A stretch of 64,000 nt of DNA from Flavobacterium ginsengisoli (GTDB lineage: Bacteria; Bacteroidota; Bacteroidia; Flavobacteriales; Flavobacteriaceae). A model generated the notes under the pieces. The model was given only the letters and a program-made list of their open reading frames with translations. It was not told the DNA's origin and did not search any database. Location of the stretch: positions 3,977,001 through 4,041,000 of the forward strand of contig NZ_CP121110.1 of assembly GCF_029625315.1 (NCBI RefSeq). The letters are read 5' to 3'. The translations under genes and the position numbers were made by a program. How positions within the stretch are numbered: the first letter of the stretch is position 1; each line of letters opens with the position of its first letter. This document shows, in pieces, positions 54,916 to 63,780 of the stretch.

Positions 54916-55681
54916 ATGAGTTTAGAAAATACAAACGGAAGCTTAGAAACTTCTTTTCAAAATACGATTGCAACAGTTCAGTTTGGTCATCCAGCCAGTA
55001 ATTCTTTTCCGCGTGAATTATTAAATAGGCTTACAGCTGAAATTAATTCTTTAAGCAGAAATGAAGAAGTTTCGGTTATTGTTTTAAAAAGTGAAGGAGA
55101 AAAAACGTTTTGTTCAGGAGCTTCTTTTGATGAACTTTTAAAAGTTGAAAATGAAGAACAAGGCGTAGAATTTTTTTCGGGTTTTGCACATTTGCTGAAT
55201 GCCATGCGAAATTGCAACAAAATTATAATTGGACGCGTACAAGGAAAGGCTGTTGGAGGCGGTGTCGGAATTATTTCGGCTTGCGATTATGTATTTGCGA
55301 CTTCACAAAGTGATATTAAATTATCTGAATTAGCGATCGGAATTGGTCCTTTTGTAATAGAACCAGCCGTTTCTCGAAAAATAGGAAAAACAGCAATGAC
55401 TGAAATGACTTTAGCGAGCTCACGAATGGAAATCGGCTGATTGGGCTTTTGAAAAAGGACTTTTTTCTGTTTTATGTGATGCTGAAAATCTGGATACTAA
55501 GGTTGAAAGTTTTGCTCAAAAATTGAGTTCTTATAATCCTGAAGCGCTTTATGAAATGAAAAAGATTATTTGGGAAGGAACTGAACAATGGGAATCACTT
55601 TTATTTGAACGTGCTGCGATTACAGGTAAATTGGTTTTGTCTGATTTCACTAAAAATGCTTTGCTACAGTTTAAAAAATAG
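54916..55681 (+). CDS. Enoyl-CoA hydratase/isomerase family protein, one frame break
   Basis: About 254 residues after repair. Crotonase motifs: FCSGASFDEL (oxyanion hole), IIGRVQGKAVGGGVGIISAC and IKLSELAIGIGPFVIEPAVS. The break is at 55414-55419, GCGAGC where GCAGC fits; repair gives MTLAAHEWKSADWAFEKGLF. C-terminal SYNPEALYEMKKIIWEG is typical. It may act in fatty-acid or phenylacetate-type degradation; substrate not determinable. Confidence 0.9.
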
Positions 55682-55771
55682 GTATGATATAAGTCATTGA
55701 TTTTAGAAAAATAGGGGCATAGCTTTGAAAAATATTTTAAAATCAAATTTTCACTATATAAATTATTGAAC

Positions 55772-55948
55772 ATGACTATTATTTCGTTAATGCAAAAAGT
55801 AGACATTGCAGAGAAAATTAAAGATGCTCCAGACAGAGGTTATCAAATTGGCGTTGTCATTGGATCTTTCATTCCGTTTCTAGTTTTGGGCGGAATTGCT
55901 TTGTGGATGTATACTCGTGCTAAAAAAAGAGCTAAAAACGGCAATTAA
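55772..55948 (+). CDS. Small single-helix membrane protein
   Basis: Fifty-eight residues from ATG 55772: a short amphipathic head (VDIAEKIKDAPDRGYQ), one membrane helix (IGVVIGSFIPFLVLGGIALW) and a basic tail (TRAKKRAKNGN). No family recognised. Lies 33 bases upstream of queD on the same strand. Confidence 0.55.
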   Translation: MTIISLMQKVDIAEKIKDAPDRGYQIGVVIGSFIPFLVLGGIALWMYTRAKKRAKNGN

Positions 55949-55981
55949 TTCGTAAATTTGCAAGCTTAAAATTAAAAATCG

Positions 55982-56434
55982 ATGAGTAATATCAGAATTA
56001 CAAAACAATTTAGTTTCGAAACCGGTCACGCTTTGTACGGTTACGACGGAAAATGCAAGAACGTTCACGGACACAGTTATAAATTATCGGTAACGGTTAT
56101 TGGTTCGCCAATTACAGACCGATCGAATGTAAAGTTCGGAATGGTGATTGACTTTTCTGATCTAAAGAAAATTGTAAAAGAAGAAATCGTCGATCAATTT
56201 GATCATGCAACTGTTTTTAATCAGACCACACCGCATATCGAATTGGCAAATGAATTGAAAAACCGTGGGCATCATGTGATTTTGGTAGATTATCAGCCAA
56301 CAAGCGAAAACATGGTGGTTGATTTTGCAGAGAGAATCGTTGCAAGACTTCCAGAAGGAATTTCTCTTTTCTCATTAAAACTTCAGGAAACAGAATCATC
56401 TTTTGCAGAATGGTACGCATCTGATAATTTGTAA
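55982..56434 (+). CDS. queD: 6-carboxytetrahydropterin synthase (QueD/PTPS family)
   Basis: One hundred and fifty residues. Zinc-binding His in FSFETGHALYGYDGKCKNVHGHSY (three ligands and the catalytic Cys in KCKNVHGH), PTSENMVVDFAE and C-terminal LKLQETESSFAEW with the substrate-binding Glu. Second step of queuosine/preQ0 synthesis, though some family members make 6-pyruvoyltetrahydropterin. No other que genes nearby. Confidence 0.9.
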   Translation: MSNIRITKQFSFETGHALYGYDGKCKNVHGHSYKLSVTVIGSPITDRSNVKFGMVIDFSDLKKIVKEEIVDQFDHATVFNQTTPHIELANELKNRGHHVILVDYQPTSENMVVDFAERIVARLPEGISLFSLKLQETESSFAEWYASDNL

Positions 56435-56435
56435 A

Positions 56436-56526
56436 AAAGTTAAAAGTTAAAAGTGAAATGTGAAAAGTAAATTGTAAAATGCTTTTTCATTTCGCATCTT
56501 ACATCTCACAATTCACATCTCACATT
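56436..56526. repeat. Seven-base-period intergenic repeat (queD-lpxH)
   Basis: Left: AAAAGTT, AAAAGTT, AAAAGTG, AAATGTG, AAAAGTA, AATTGTA. Right: TCTTACA, TCTCACA, ATTCACA, TCTCACA. The halves are roughly complementary. This is the clearest seven-base register in the window. Confidence 0.7.
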
Positions 56527-56528
56527 AA

Positions 56529-57272
56529 ATGAAAAAAATATATTTTGCTTCAGATCAGCATTTTGGTGCGCCAACTCCAGAATTGAGTTTACCGCGTGAA
56601 AAGAAATTCGTAGCTTGGCTTGATGAGGTTAAGGAAGATGCAGAAGCAATTTTTTTATTGGGAGATTTATTTGATTTTTGGTTTGAATATAAAACGGTAG
56701 TTCCAAAAGGTTTTGTTCGAATTTTAGGCAAGCTGGCTGAAATTCGCGACAGCGGAATTCCGATTTATTTTTTTGTCGGAAATCATGATTTGTGGATGAA
56801 TGATTATTTTGAAACCGAATTGAATATTCCAGTTTATCATGATAACAAAGAATTTACTTTTAACGGAAAGACATTCCTGATTGGTCACGGAGACGGAAAA
56901 GGTCCTGGCGATAAAGGCTATAAAAGAATGAAAAAGGTATTTACAAATCCGTTTTCAAAATGGCTTTTCCGCTGGCTTCATCCAGATGTTGGCGTAAGTT
57001 TGGCTCAATATTTATCAGTAAAAAATAAACTGATTTCTGGTGACGAAGATGTGAAGTTTTTAGGTGAAGAAAACGAATGGCTTGTTTTATATGCCAAACG
57101 AAAACTAGAAACTAAACATTATAACTATTTTATCTTCGGACACCGCCATTTACCAATGATTATTCCAGTTGGAGAAAATTCCGAATATGTAAATCTTGGT
57201 GATTGGATCGGATATTTTACTTACGGTGTTTTTGATGGCAAAAAATTCGAGCTTAAAAAATTCGAAAAATAA
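56529..57272 (+). CDS. lpxH: UDP-2,3-diacylglucosamine diphosphatase
   Basis: Two hundred and forty-seven residues. Calcineurin-like metallophosphatase motifs in order: FASDQHFGAP, LLGDLFDFWFEY, FVGNHDLWMND, LIGHGDGKGPGD and FGHRHLPM. Cleaves UDP-2,3-diacylglucosamine to lipid X in lipid A synthesis, at the inner face of the inner membrane. SDQHFGA in place of SDxHL is usual in Bacteroidota. Confidence 0.9.
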   Translation: MKKIYFASDQHFGAPTPELSLPREKKFVAWLDEVKEDAEAIFLLGDLFDFWFEYKTVVPKGFVRILGKLAEIRDSGIPIYFFVGNHDLWMNDYFETELNIPVYHDNKEFTFNGKTFLIGHGDGKGPGDKGYKRMKKVFTNPFSKWLFRWLHPDVGVSLAQYLSVKNKLISGDEDVKFLGEENEWLVLYAKRKLETKHYNYFIFGHRHLPMIIPVGENSEYVNLGDWIGYFTYGVFDGKKFELKKFEK

Positions 57273-57314
57273 GCAAGTCCAAAGCCGAAAGTTGAAAGTC
57301 AAAAGTTGAAAAGG
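57273..57314. repeat. Seven-base-period intergenic repeat, single arm
   Basis: AGTCCAA, AGCCGAA, AGTTGAA, AGTCAAA, AGTTGAA in perfect seven-base steps directly after the lpxH stop. Here only one arm is present; no complementary half follows. Confidence 0.65.
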
Positions 57315-57374
57315 GCAAATATTATTATTGAACTTTATACAAAGTCTTTTGCTAAAAAAAATAAAACAAAATTT

Positions 57375-58586
57375 TTATTTTGCGCTCGTTGGATAAATGC
57401 CAATTTTATGCGTTCGCAAAATATATTCTGAAAGCTGTTTGCTATTTGAAAGCTGAAACTTAATTGCTCCAGACGCTTTTTTCGGCATGTGGCATTCTAC
57501 ACAATTGCTGGCTAATAACTTCTCAGGCATTGTTTTTAAAGTAGTTTCTTTGTGCTTTAAGCCTTGATGGCAACTCATGCAGATTTTAGAATACGAAGCC
57601 AAGTTTTTTGAAGCATTTTCATGCGGATTATGACAGGTAATACAATCCATTTTATCACTTTTGATAAAGCATTTGCTTTGCGCCATCAATCGATATTGAT
57701 TGCCATGAACATCAAAATTTGTTGTATCATTAATACTTTTAGTCTCACGAAAGAATTCTGATAAATTATCTCCAGGTTTAAATTCAAAACGCGATTTTAA
57801 TTTCATTCCATCATTTCCTGCGTGACATAAAGCGCACGCATCCAATTTTTGCTGTCTGTTTAGAGTTTTAAAACTAGTAATGCTATTGGCAACTTTTACG
57901 TTTGGATTTTTTAGATGAAATTCTACATGCTTTTTGCCAGGACCGTGACAACGCTCGCAATCAATTCCGTAAACAATTGTTTCTTTTCTGATGATATCTT
58001 CAACGTCCATAGACATCATATTTCTTTCTTCAGAATTTTGATTTACACTTCGGCTGCTGGCATTTGAGGCGTGGCACGAATAGCAATCTTTAACCACCAT
58101 TCGATCAAAATAAGGCTTGTCGGCAGGAAAACCTGGACTTGTTGCCCAATTGTTTATGGAGTGATAAAAAGAAACTGGTAATTCATATGTATTATTGTCT
58201 TTCCAGTAAACTGAAGTTTGAGCATGTTTGGTTCCAAAAACAATTTCAAATTTGTATTTGGCTGTTTCTTTGCCATTTTTGTAAACGACTTGATACAAAC
58301 TATCTCCACGTTTTTCCATCACCAATTTGGTCTCTTTATCGTAAATGAAAGTATGATTCTTGGAATCGAAGTCGCCCGAAACATTTGCTAAAATTGCTGG
58401 AGCGGTCGCTTTAAAATGCGAACTTTTGAACGCCATATCAGATTGTACTTTATGGCATTGTATGCAACTTTCTGAACCTGCATAATCAGTTCCGCGAGGA
58501 TCAATATATTCCTCTGATTTATTATTGCAACTGGCAAAAAGAAGTGCCAGAACGGTTATGGTAAGTAGAAATGCGACTTTTTTCAT
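57375..58586 (-). CDS. Seven-haem cytochrome c lipoprotein
   Basis: Four hundred and three residues. Lipobox ALLFASCNNKS, then seven CxxCH haem motifs: CIQCH, CYSCH, CERCH, CALCH, CITCH, CMSCH and CVECH. Probably attached to a periplasmic membrane face and used for electron transfer or small-molecule reduction, as in other multihaem cytochromes of the phylum. No partner oxidoreductase is next to it. Single gene; convergent with lpxH. Confidence 0.9.
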   Translation of the reverse strand: MKKVAFLLTITVLALLFASCNNKSEEYIDPRGTDYAGSESCIQCHKVQSDMAFKSSHFKATAPAILANVSGDFDSKNHTFIYDKETKLVMEKRGDSLYQVVYKNGKETAKYKFEIVFGTKHAQTSVYWKDNNTYELPVSFYHSINNWATSPGFPADKPYFDRMVVKDCYSCHASNASSRSVNQNSEERNMMSMDVEDIIRKETIVYGIDCERCHGPGKKHVEFHLKNPNVKVANSITSFKTLNRQQKLDACALCHAGNDGMKLKSRFEFKPGDNLSEFFRETKSINDTTNFDVHGNQYRLMAQSKCFIKSDKMDCITCHNPHENASKNLASYSKICMSCHQGLKHKETTLKTMPEKLLASNCVECHMPKKASGAIKFQLSNSKQLSEYILRTHKIGIYPTSAK

Positions 58587-58669
58587 TGCTGTAAATATAC
58601 TTTTTTTTGAATTGAATCAAAATATATTTCAATAATGAAAAAATGCTGTTAAAATATTTAGAATGCTTC

Positions 58670-59026
58670 TTAATTCATGCCAACTCCATAAACATATTCA
58701 TCCAGTTCAATTTTAAATAAAGAACCTTCAACTAAATCTTTAATCGATTTTAATTCGGTCATGTTTACAGCCAAATCTATAGAATTGCAAGGCGTTTTCA
58801 ATAAAAATTTGTGGCAAGAATATTTCATTTCGCAAGCTTCACAACAAGCATTTTCTATCATGCTGTCTTCAATTAAATCGCAGAAATGATTTAGTTCCTG
58901 AACCGTAAAATAAAAGCCAGTTTCTTTAAAAACCAATTGCACTTTGTCGGAAATCTTAGTATTGTGATCTTTCCAGTAAAAAGCTATTCCAAAGTTGTTA
59001 TGATATATCTGCTCAATTTCTCTCAT
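58670..59026 (-). CDS. Hypothetical protein, tandem paralogue A
   Basis: One hundred and eighteen residues, about 50 percent identical to its neighbour at 59123: shared EIEQIYHNNFGIAFYWK, GFYFTVQELNHFCDLIED, KFLLKTP and SIKDLVEGSLFKIELDEYVY. This copy carries an extra Cys cluster (ENACCEACEMKYSC) that could bind metal. No signal peptide. Function unknown. Confidence 0.7.
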   Translation of the reverse strand: MREIEQIYHNNFGIAFYWKDHNTKISDKVQLVFKETGFYFTVQELNHFCDLIEDSMIENACCEACEMKYSCHKFLLKTPCNSIDLAVNMTELKSIKDLVEGSLFKIELDEYVYGVGMN

Positions 59027-59122
59027 CGTAAATCCTTTTATTTCAACAAATATAAATATTATTTATATTAATTCTAAATAAAAAAATCATAAAAATTTGA
59101 AAAATTATTTTTTGAGCGCACT

Positions 59123-59479
59123 TTAGTTCATACCCGAACCATAAATATATTCATTAAGATTAAGTCGAAATAATGAACCATCAACCAAGTCTTTTATTGA
59201 GTTTAATTCCATTGGTGATATTTCTAAATCTATAGCAACATAGGGTGTCTTCAATAAAAATTTATCGAAGGCGCGTTTTACGCCACGTGTATCGTAGTTA
59301 TTATGGTCTGTGACGCAGTCTTCGATTAAATCGTGAAATTCATTTAATTCTTGAACTGAAAAATAAAATCCCATTTGTTTAAAAAGCGACTGAACTTTAT
59401 CTGATATAATTTCGTTGCCTTCTTTCCAATAAAATGAAATTCCAAAATCGTTTCTGTATATCTGCTCGATGTCTTTCAT
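59123..59479 (-). CDS. Hypothetical protein, tandem paralogue B
   Basis: One hundred and eighteen residues. Same layout as paralogue A (IEQIYRNDFGISFYWKEGN, GFYFSVQELNEFHDLIED, SIKDLVDGSLFRLNLNEYIY) but the middle reads VTDHNNYDTRGVKRAFDK, without the Cys cluster. It lies upstream of A in the same direction, 97 bases apart. Distant similarity to the gene at 6691. Confidence 0.7.
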   Translation of the reverse strand: MKDIEQIYRNDFGISFYWKEGNEIISDKVQSLFKQMGFYFSVQELNEFHDLIEDCVTDHNNYDTRGVKRAFDKFLLKTPYVAIDLEISPMELNSIKDLVDGSLFRLNLNEYIYGSGMN

Positions 59480-59639
59480 GACAAATTTTTTAGGTCACAA
59501 AGATACGAACTGTTTGTATTAATACTTGACTAAGAAAAGCATAAAAAAAAGCTAAAAACCAATATGACTATTTGATTTTTAGCTATTTATGAAGTTTTTG
59601 TGATTTTGTTTTTTTATGGAATTCTATTTCATAATAAGA

Positions 59640-60555
59640 TTATTTCAGCCAATTTTTTAGCTTAGAAATAAATGCTCGCCTGTTGGTCAACAAATAAATA
59701 ATGAGAGCAATTGTCAAGAAAAGCGAAATGTTTTTCTCCAGTTATTAATTTAAGAGAATTGATTTGATCCGATGAAAAAATCCCATCATCTTTTCCGTAA
59801 ATTCCATAAATAGGAACTCCAGCAGTTTTGATTTTCTTTAAAAAAGGCCTACTATCAATGTTGTTTTGCTTTTCGTTTTGATAGAATAGAAGTGGAGCAT
59901 TTTTATTTCGAATATTAGTTTTATAAAATTCGCCAGCTTCATAATCGGCATATAATTTTTTAGATGCTGTAGTTGGATTTGGCATTTTAAAAAAGCCGTT
60001 TTCACCAGCAAGCTCATAGCATTCTTTTCTGTATTCAGCTGAGTTTTTATTTAGATTCTCAACAATGCTGATTTTTTTTAATTGTTCAGAATCCTTGCTG
60101 TACTTTTTCTTCAGCGTATTTAAAATGTGATCGTAAGTTTCCTGTTGAGAAAATAAAGCACCCGCCAAAACCAATGCACTTACATTTTTCGGATATTTAC
60201 TTGTATAAAGTGTCGCCACCAAGCCGCCAAAACTATGACCTAAAATAACAGCTTTCTTTAAGTGATATTTTGCATAAATCGAATTTAAATCCTGAAAAGC
60301 TTCTTCGTAAGTAAATTTAGCATTTGGATCTGCAGATCTTCCTTCGCCTCTTCGGTCGTAAGCGATAACATAAAAACCTTGATCGGCTATTTTTTGAGCT
60401 GTTGTTCCTTCAAATAAAGTTGCGTTGCCACTTGGTCCGCCATGAATGAAAATTAAGGGTTTGTTCTTTTCGTTTCCGTAGGTTTTTATATAGAGATTTT
60501 GCCCTTTTGCGAAAAAGAAAAATATTAGAAATAAAGAAAGAAAAAATGACTTCAT
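59640..60555 (-). CDS. Exported alpha/beta hydrolase, one frame break near the end
   Basis: About 305 residues after repair. Signal peptide KSFFLSLFLIFFFFAKGQ; proline-iminopeptidase-like core with oxyanion FIHGGPSGN, IAYDRRGEGRS, nucleophile GHSFGGLVA, acid in GIYGKDDGIF and His in NCSHYLFVDQQ. The break is at 59674-59679 (GCTCGC on the plus strand); repair replaces the early stop with QAAFISKLKNWLK, the usual family ending. Abuts the MFS gene start (0-base gap). Confidence 0.88.
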
Positions 60556-61839
60556 CTATTCTAATTTATGATGATCGTCCATATCTTTTTTCAAATCTAA
60601 ATTTCTAAAAGTTGGCGATTTCAATGCAGTGAAAACTACAGTTAAAAGCGTAATACTTCCTCCAAAAACAACTGAAGTTACAGCTCCCATCAATTTGGCA
60701 GTTGCACCACTTTCGAAAGCGCCTAATTCGTTTGAAGATCCGACAAAAATTGAATTTACGGCACCAACACGTCCGCGCATGTGATCTGGAGTTTTAAGCT
60801 GTAAAATAGTCTGACGGATTACAACAGAAATTCCATCGGCCAATCCGCTTAAGAATAAAGCAAAAACAGAAAGCCAGAAATAAGTCGATAATCCAAATAA
60901 AATAATTGATAATCCGAAAACAAAAATGGCGATTAAAAGTTTTTTTCCAGCATTTTCATACAAAGGCACATAAGCAGAAACTAGCATTGTAATGAAAGCA
61001 CCTACAGCAGGAGCAGCTCTTAAAATTCCGAATCCTTCAGATCCTACTTTCAAAATATCTTGTGCAAAAACAGGCAATAATGCAACGGCACCTCCAAAAA
61101 GTACAGCAACCATATCAAGTGATAGTGCACCAAGTACAATTTTGTTTTTAAAAACGAATGTCAAACCTTCTATAAGACTATCTTTTATAGATTCTCCCAT
61201 TTTCGGATTTACGATCGGTTTTTGACTGATTTGTGATAGGGCAATTAACGAAAGAATTGAAAATCCGAAAACCAAGCACATTGACCAATGAACTCCAATC
61301 CAGTTAATTGAGAAACCCGCCAATGCTGGTCCCATAACCGCTCCAATTTGCCAAACTGAACTACTCCAAGTTGCAGCATTCGGATATACTTTTTTAGGAA
61401 TGATTAATGAAAGAAGCGAGAAAATAGTTGGCCCCATAAAGGAACGAACAATTCCTCCGAAAAATACTAAAGCGTAAATCGAATATAAAATAATATGTGT
61501 AGACCAGCCTCCAACTACTTTTGGCCAAGTCAATAAGAAAAGCCCAAAACTAATTACTGAAAATCCTAAAATACATTTTACCAGTAAGCTTTTCTTTTCT
61601 CTTTGGTCTACAATATGTCCTGCGAACAAAGACATTGAAACAGCAGGAATAATTTCCATTAAACCAATAATTCCTAAAGAAAGCGGGTTTTTGGTTAAGC
61701 TATAAACTTCCCATTCGATTACAATAAATTGCATTGACCAAGCAAAAACCATTGCAAAACGCAATAATAAAAATATATTGAATTCTCTATAACGTAACGC
61801 CTGATATGGATCTGGCTTATTTGATTTAATTTCTTCCAT
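60556..61839 (-). CDS. MFS transporter
   Basis: Four hundred and twenty-seven residues with about 12 membrane helices. Features of the MFS_3/enterobactin-exporter-like group: FAGHIVDQREKKSLL (motif A loop), RSFMGPTIFSLLSLIIP, QIGAVMGPALAGFSI and DHMRGRVGAVNSIFVGSSNE. Substrate unknown. Its start overlaps the end of recJ by 14 bases, and the hydrolase follows directly, so recJ, transporter and hydrolase form one operon. Confidence 0.92.
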   Translation of the reverse strand: MEEIKSNKPDPYQALRYREFNIFLLLRFAMVFAWSMQFIVIEWEVYSLTKNPLSLGIIGLMEIIPAVSMSLFAGHIVDQREKKSLLVKCILGFSVISFGLFLLTWPKVVGGWSTHIILYSIYALVFFGGIVRSFMGPTIFSLLSLIIPKKVYPNAATWSSSVWQIGAVMGPALAGFSINWIGVHWSMCLVFGFSILSLIALSQISQKPIVNPKMGESIKDSLIEGLTFVFKNKIVLGALSLDMVAVLFGGAVALLPVFAQDILKVGSEGFGILRAAPAVGAFITMLVSAYVPLYENAGKKLLIAIFVFGLSIILFGLSTYFWLSVFALFLSGLADGISVVIRQTILQLKTPDHMRGRVGAVNSIFVGSSNELGAFESGATAKLMGAVTSVVFGGSITLLTVVFTALKSPTFRNLDLKKDMDDHHKLE

Positions 61840-63529
61840 TTGTTCTAATGTCTTTCAGCATAAGTTGTGTTGAAACAGTTCCGTTCCATTCGTTTTCAGC
61901 AATTGAATAAGCCAGCTGAAACGGATTTTGATTTTTTACAATATTTAATTTTTTTCCTAATCCGAAACCAATTGCGGCGATTCCGTCTGAATTGTTTTGT
62001 TTGGCAAAAAGCCTTAAATGTTCTTCTTCTGCACCCAAAGTTTTAGCATAACCTGTATCAATCGCATTTTCAGTCATAAAAACAGGTGTCATATTCTGAG
62101 GTCCGAAAGGTTCAAATTGTTTTAAGATTCGAATTAATTTGGGGGTTATATCAGAGAAATTGATTTCGGCATCGATTTCAATTTCTGGAGTAAGCATTTC
62201 TGGTTGGATCGTTTCTGAAACCTGTTTCTCGAAAGCTTCTTTAAAGGTTTGATAGTTTTCTGCTTTTAAAGTCATTCCTGCAGCGTACATGTGGCCTCCA
62301 AATTGTTCCAAATGTTCGGCGCAGGCGTCTAATGCATTATAAACATCAAATCCTTTTACAGATCGGGCAGAGGCAAGCATATTTGTCGCCGCTTTTAGTA
62401 AAAACCAAAGTTGGGCGATAATATGTTTCGATTAATCTTGAAGCAACAATTCCGATAACACCTTTGTGCCAATCTTCCTGAAAAACAACGGTAGAAAAAC
62501 GTTCTTCTTCTTTATTTTCTATAATCTGCAGGAAAGCTTCTTTAGTTATTTTTTTATCTAAATCTTTTCGATCTGCATTATATTGTTCAATTTCAGAAGC
62601 AAATTGTTGTGCCTGTTCAAAATCAAATTCGGTTAAAAGCTCAACAGCATGATTACCATGTTTAATTCTTCCTGCTGCGTTAATTCTTGGCGAAATAATA
62701 AAAACAACATCTGTAATATCGAGAACTTTCTTTTTTACTTGATGTGTTAAAGCTTTAATTCCGGCCTCGGTTCGGTATTAATAACTTTCAATCCAAAATA
62801 TGCTAAAACACGATTTTCTCCCGTAATCGGAACAATGTCGGCAGCAATTGCAGTAGCAACCAAATCCAGATATGGAACTAAATCTTCAATAGTTTCGTTT
62901 CGATTTTGTCCCAAAGCCTGAATCAGTTTAAAACCAACTCCGCAACCGCATAATTCATCGTAAGGGTAGGAGCAATCTTCTCTTTTCGGATCTAAAACAG
63001 CAACAGCATCTGGAAGAGTTTCTCCTGGACGGTGGTGATCGCAGACAATAAAATCGATATTTTTTGCTTTCGCGTAAGCGATATGATCAATGGATTTGAT
63101 TCCGCAGTCGAGAGCGATAATTAAAGAAATTCCGTTGTCGTCTGCATAATCAATTCCTTTGTAAGAAATGCCATAACCTTCGGCATAACGATCGGGAATG
63201 TAAGTGGCAATATTTGGATAATGTGATTTTAAATAGGATGAAACCAAAGAAACTGCTGTTGTTCCGTCAACATCATAATCACCAAAAACTAGAATGTTTT
63301 CTTCGTTTTGAATGGCTTGTTCGATTCTGGCAACAGCTTTGTCCATATCTTTCATCAAATACGGATCGTGAAGATGTTCTAATGATGGTCGGAAGAAATT
63401 CTTTGCTTCTTCAAAAGTTTCAATACCACGCTGAATCAAAAGCGTTGCAACAAAATCTTCTACATTTAAGGCTTGTGCTAAATGTTTAATCTTATCTTCA
63501 GAAGGTTTTGGTTTTAGAGTCCAACGCAT
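61826..63529 (-). CDS. recJ: Single-stranded-DNA-specific exonuclease RecJ, two frame breaks
   Basis: About 568 residues after repair. DHH motifs: ENILVFGDYDVDGTTAVSLV, IALDCGIKS, IDFIVCDHHRPGE; DHHA1 region with FGGHMYAAGMTL. Breaks: 62761-62766 (one base missing; joins NTEPRP to GIKALTHQVKKK) and 62373-62378 (GCAAGC on the plus strand for GCAGC; repair gives DKYAASARSVKGFDVY). The middle part, including FSTVVFQEDWHKGVIGIVAS, is in a third frame between them and intact. 5'-3' exonuclease of recombination repair. Confidence 0.92.
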
Positions 63530-63535
63530 GGGTTG

Positions 63536-63775
63536 ATTTTAGATTTTAGATTTTAGACTTCAGATTTCTGAAATCGTTTAATCTGATTGGTATTTTTTTT
63601 TGCCACAGATGAAAAGGATTTAAAAGATTATTTTTTTGCCACGAATTACTCGAATTTCCACTAATTTAATTCGTGCTAATTCGAGTAATTGCTTCGCCTA
63701 TTCGCTATCGCTCGGGTCGTGGCAACTTTCATATTAATCTGTGTTAATCTATTTAATCTGTGGCAGAAATATATT
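63536..63775. repeat. Mixed intergenic repeats
   Basis: First GATTTTA in three exact seven-base steps (63536-63558). Then GCCACAGAT at 63602 and its complement AATCTGTGGC at 63755-63764 enclose a second inverted pair GCCACGAATTACTCG / CGAGTAATTGCTTCG and GGGTCGTGGC. The outer word also occurs at 9358 (AGCCACAGATTTTACGG). Confidence 0.6.
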
Positions 63776-63780
63776 TTGTT

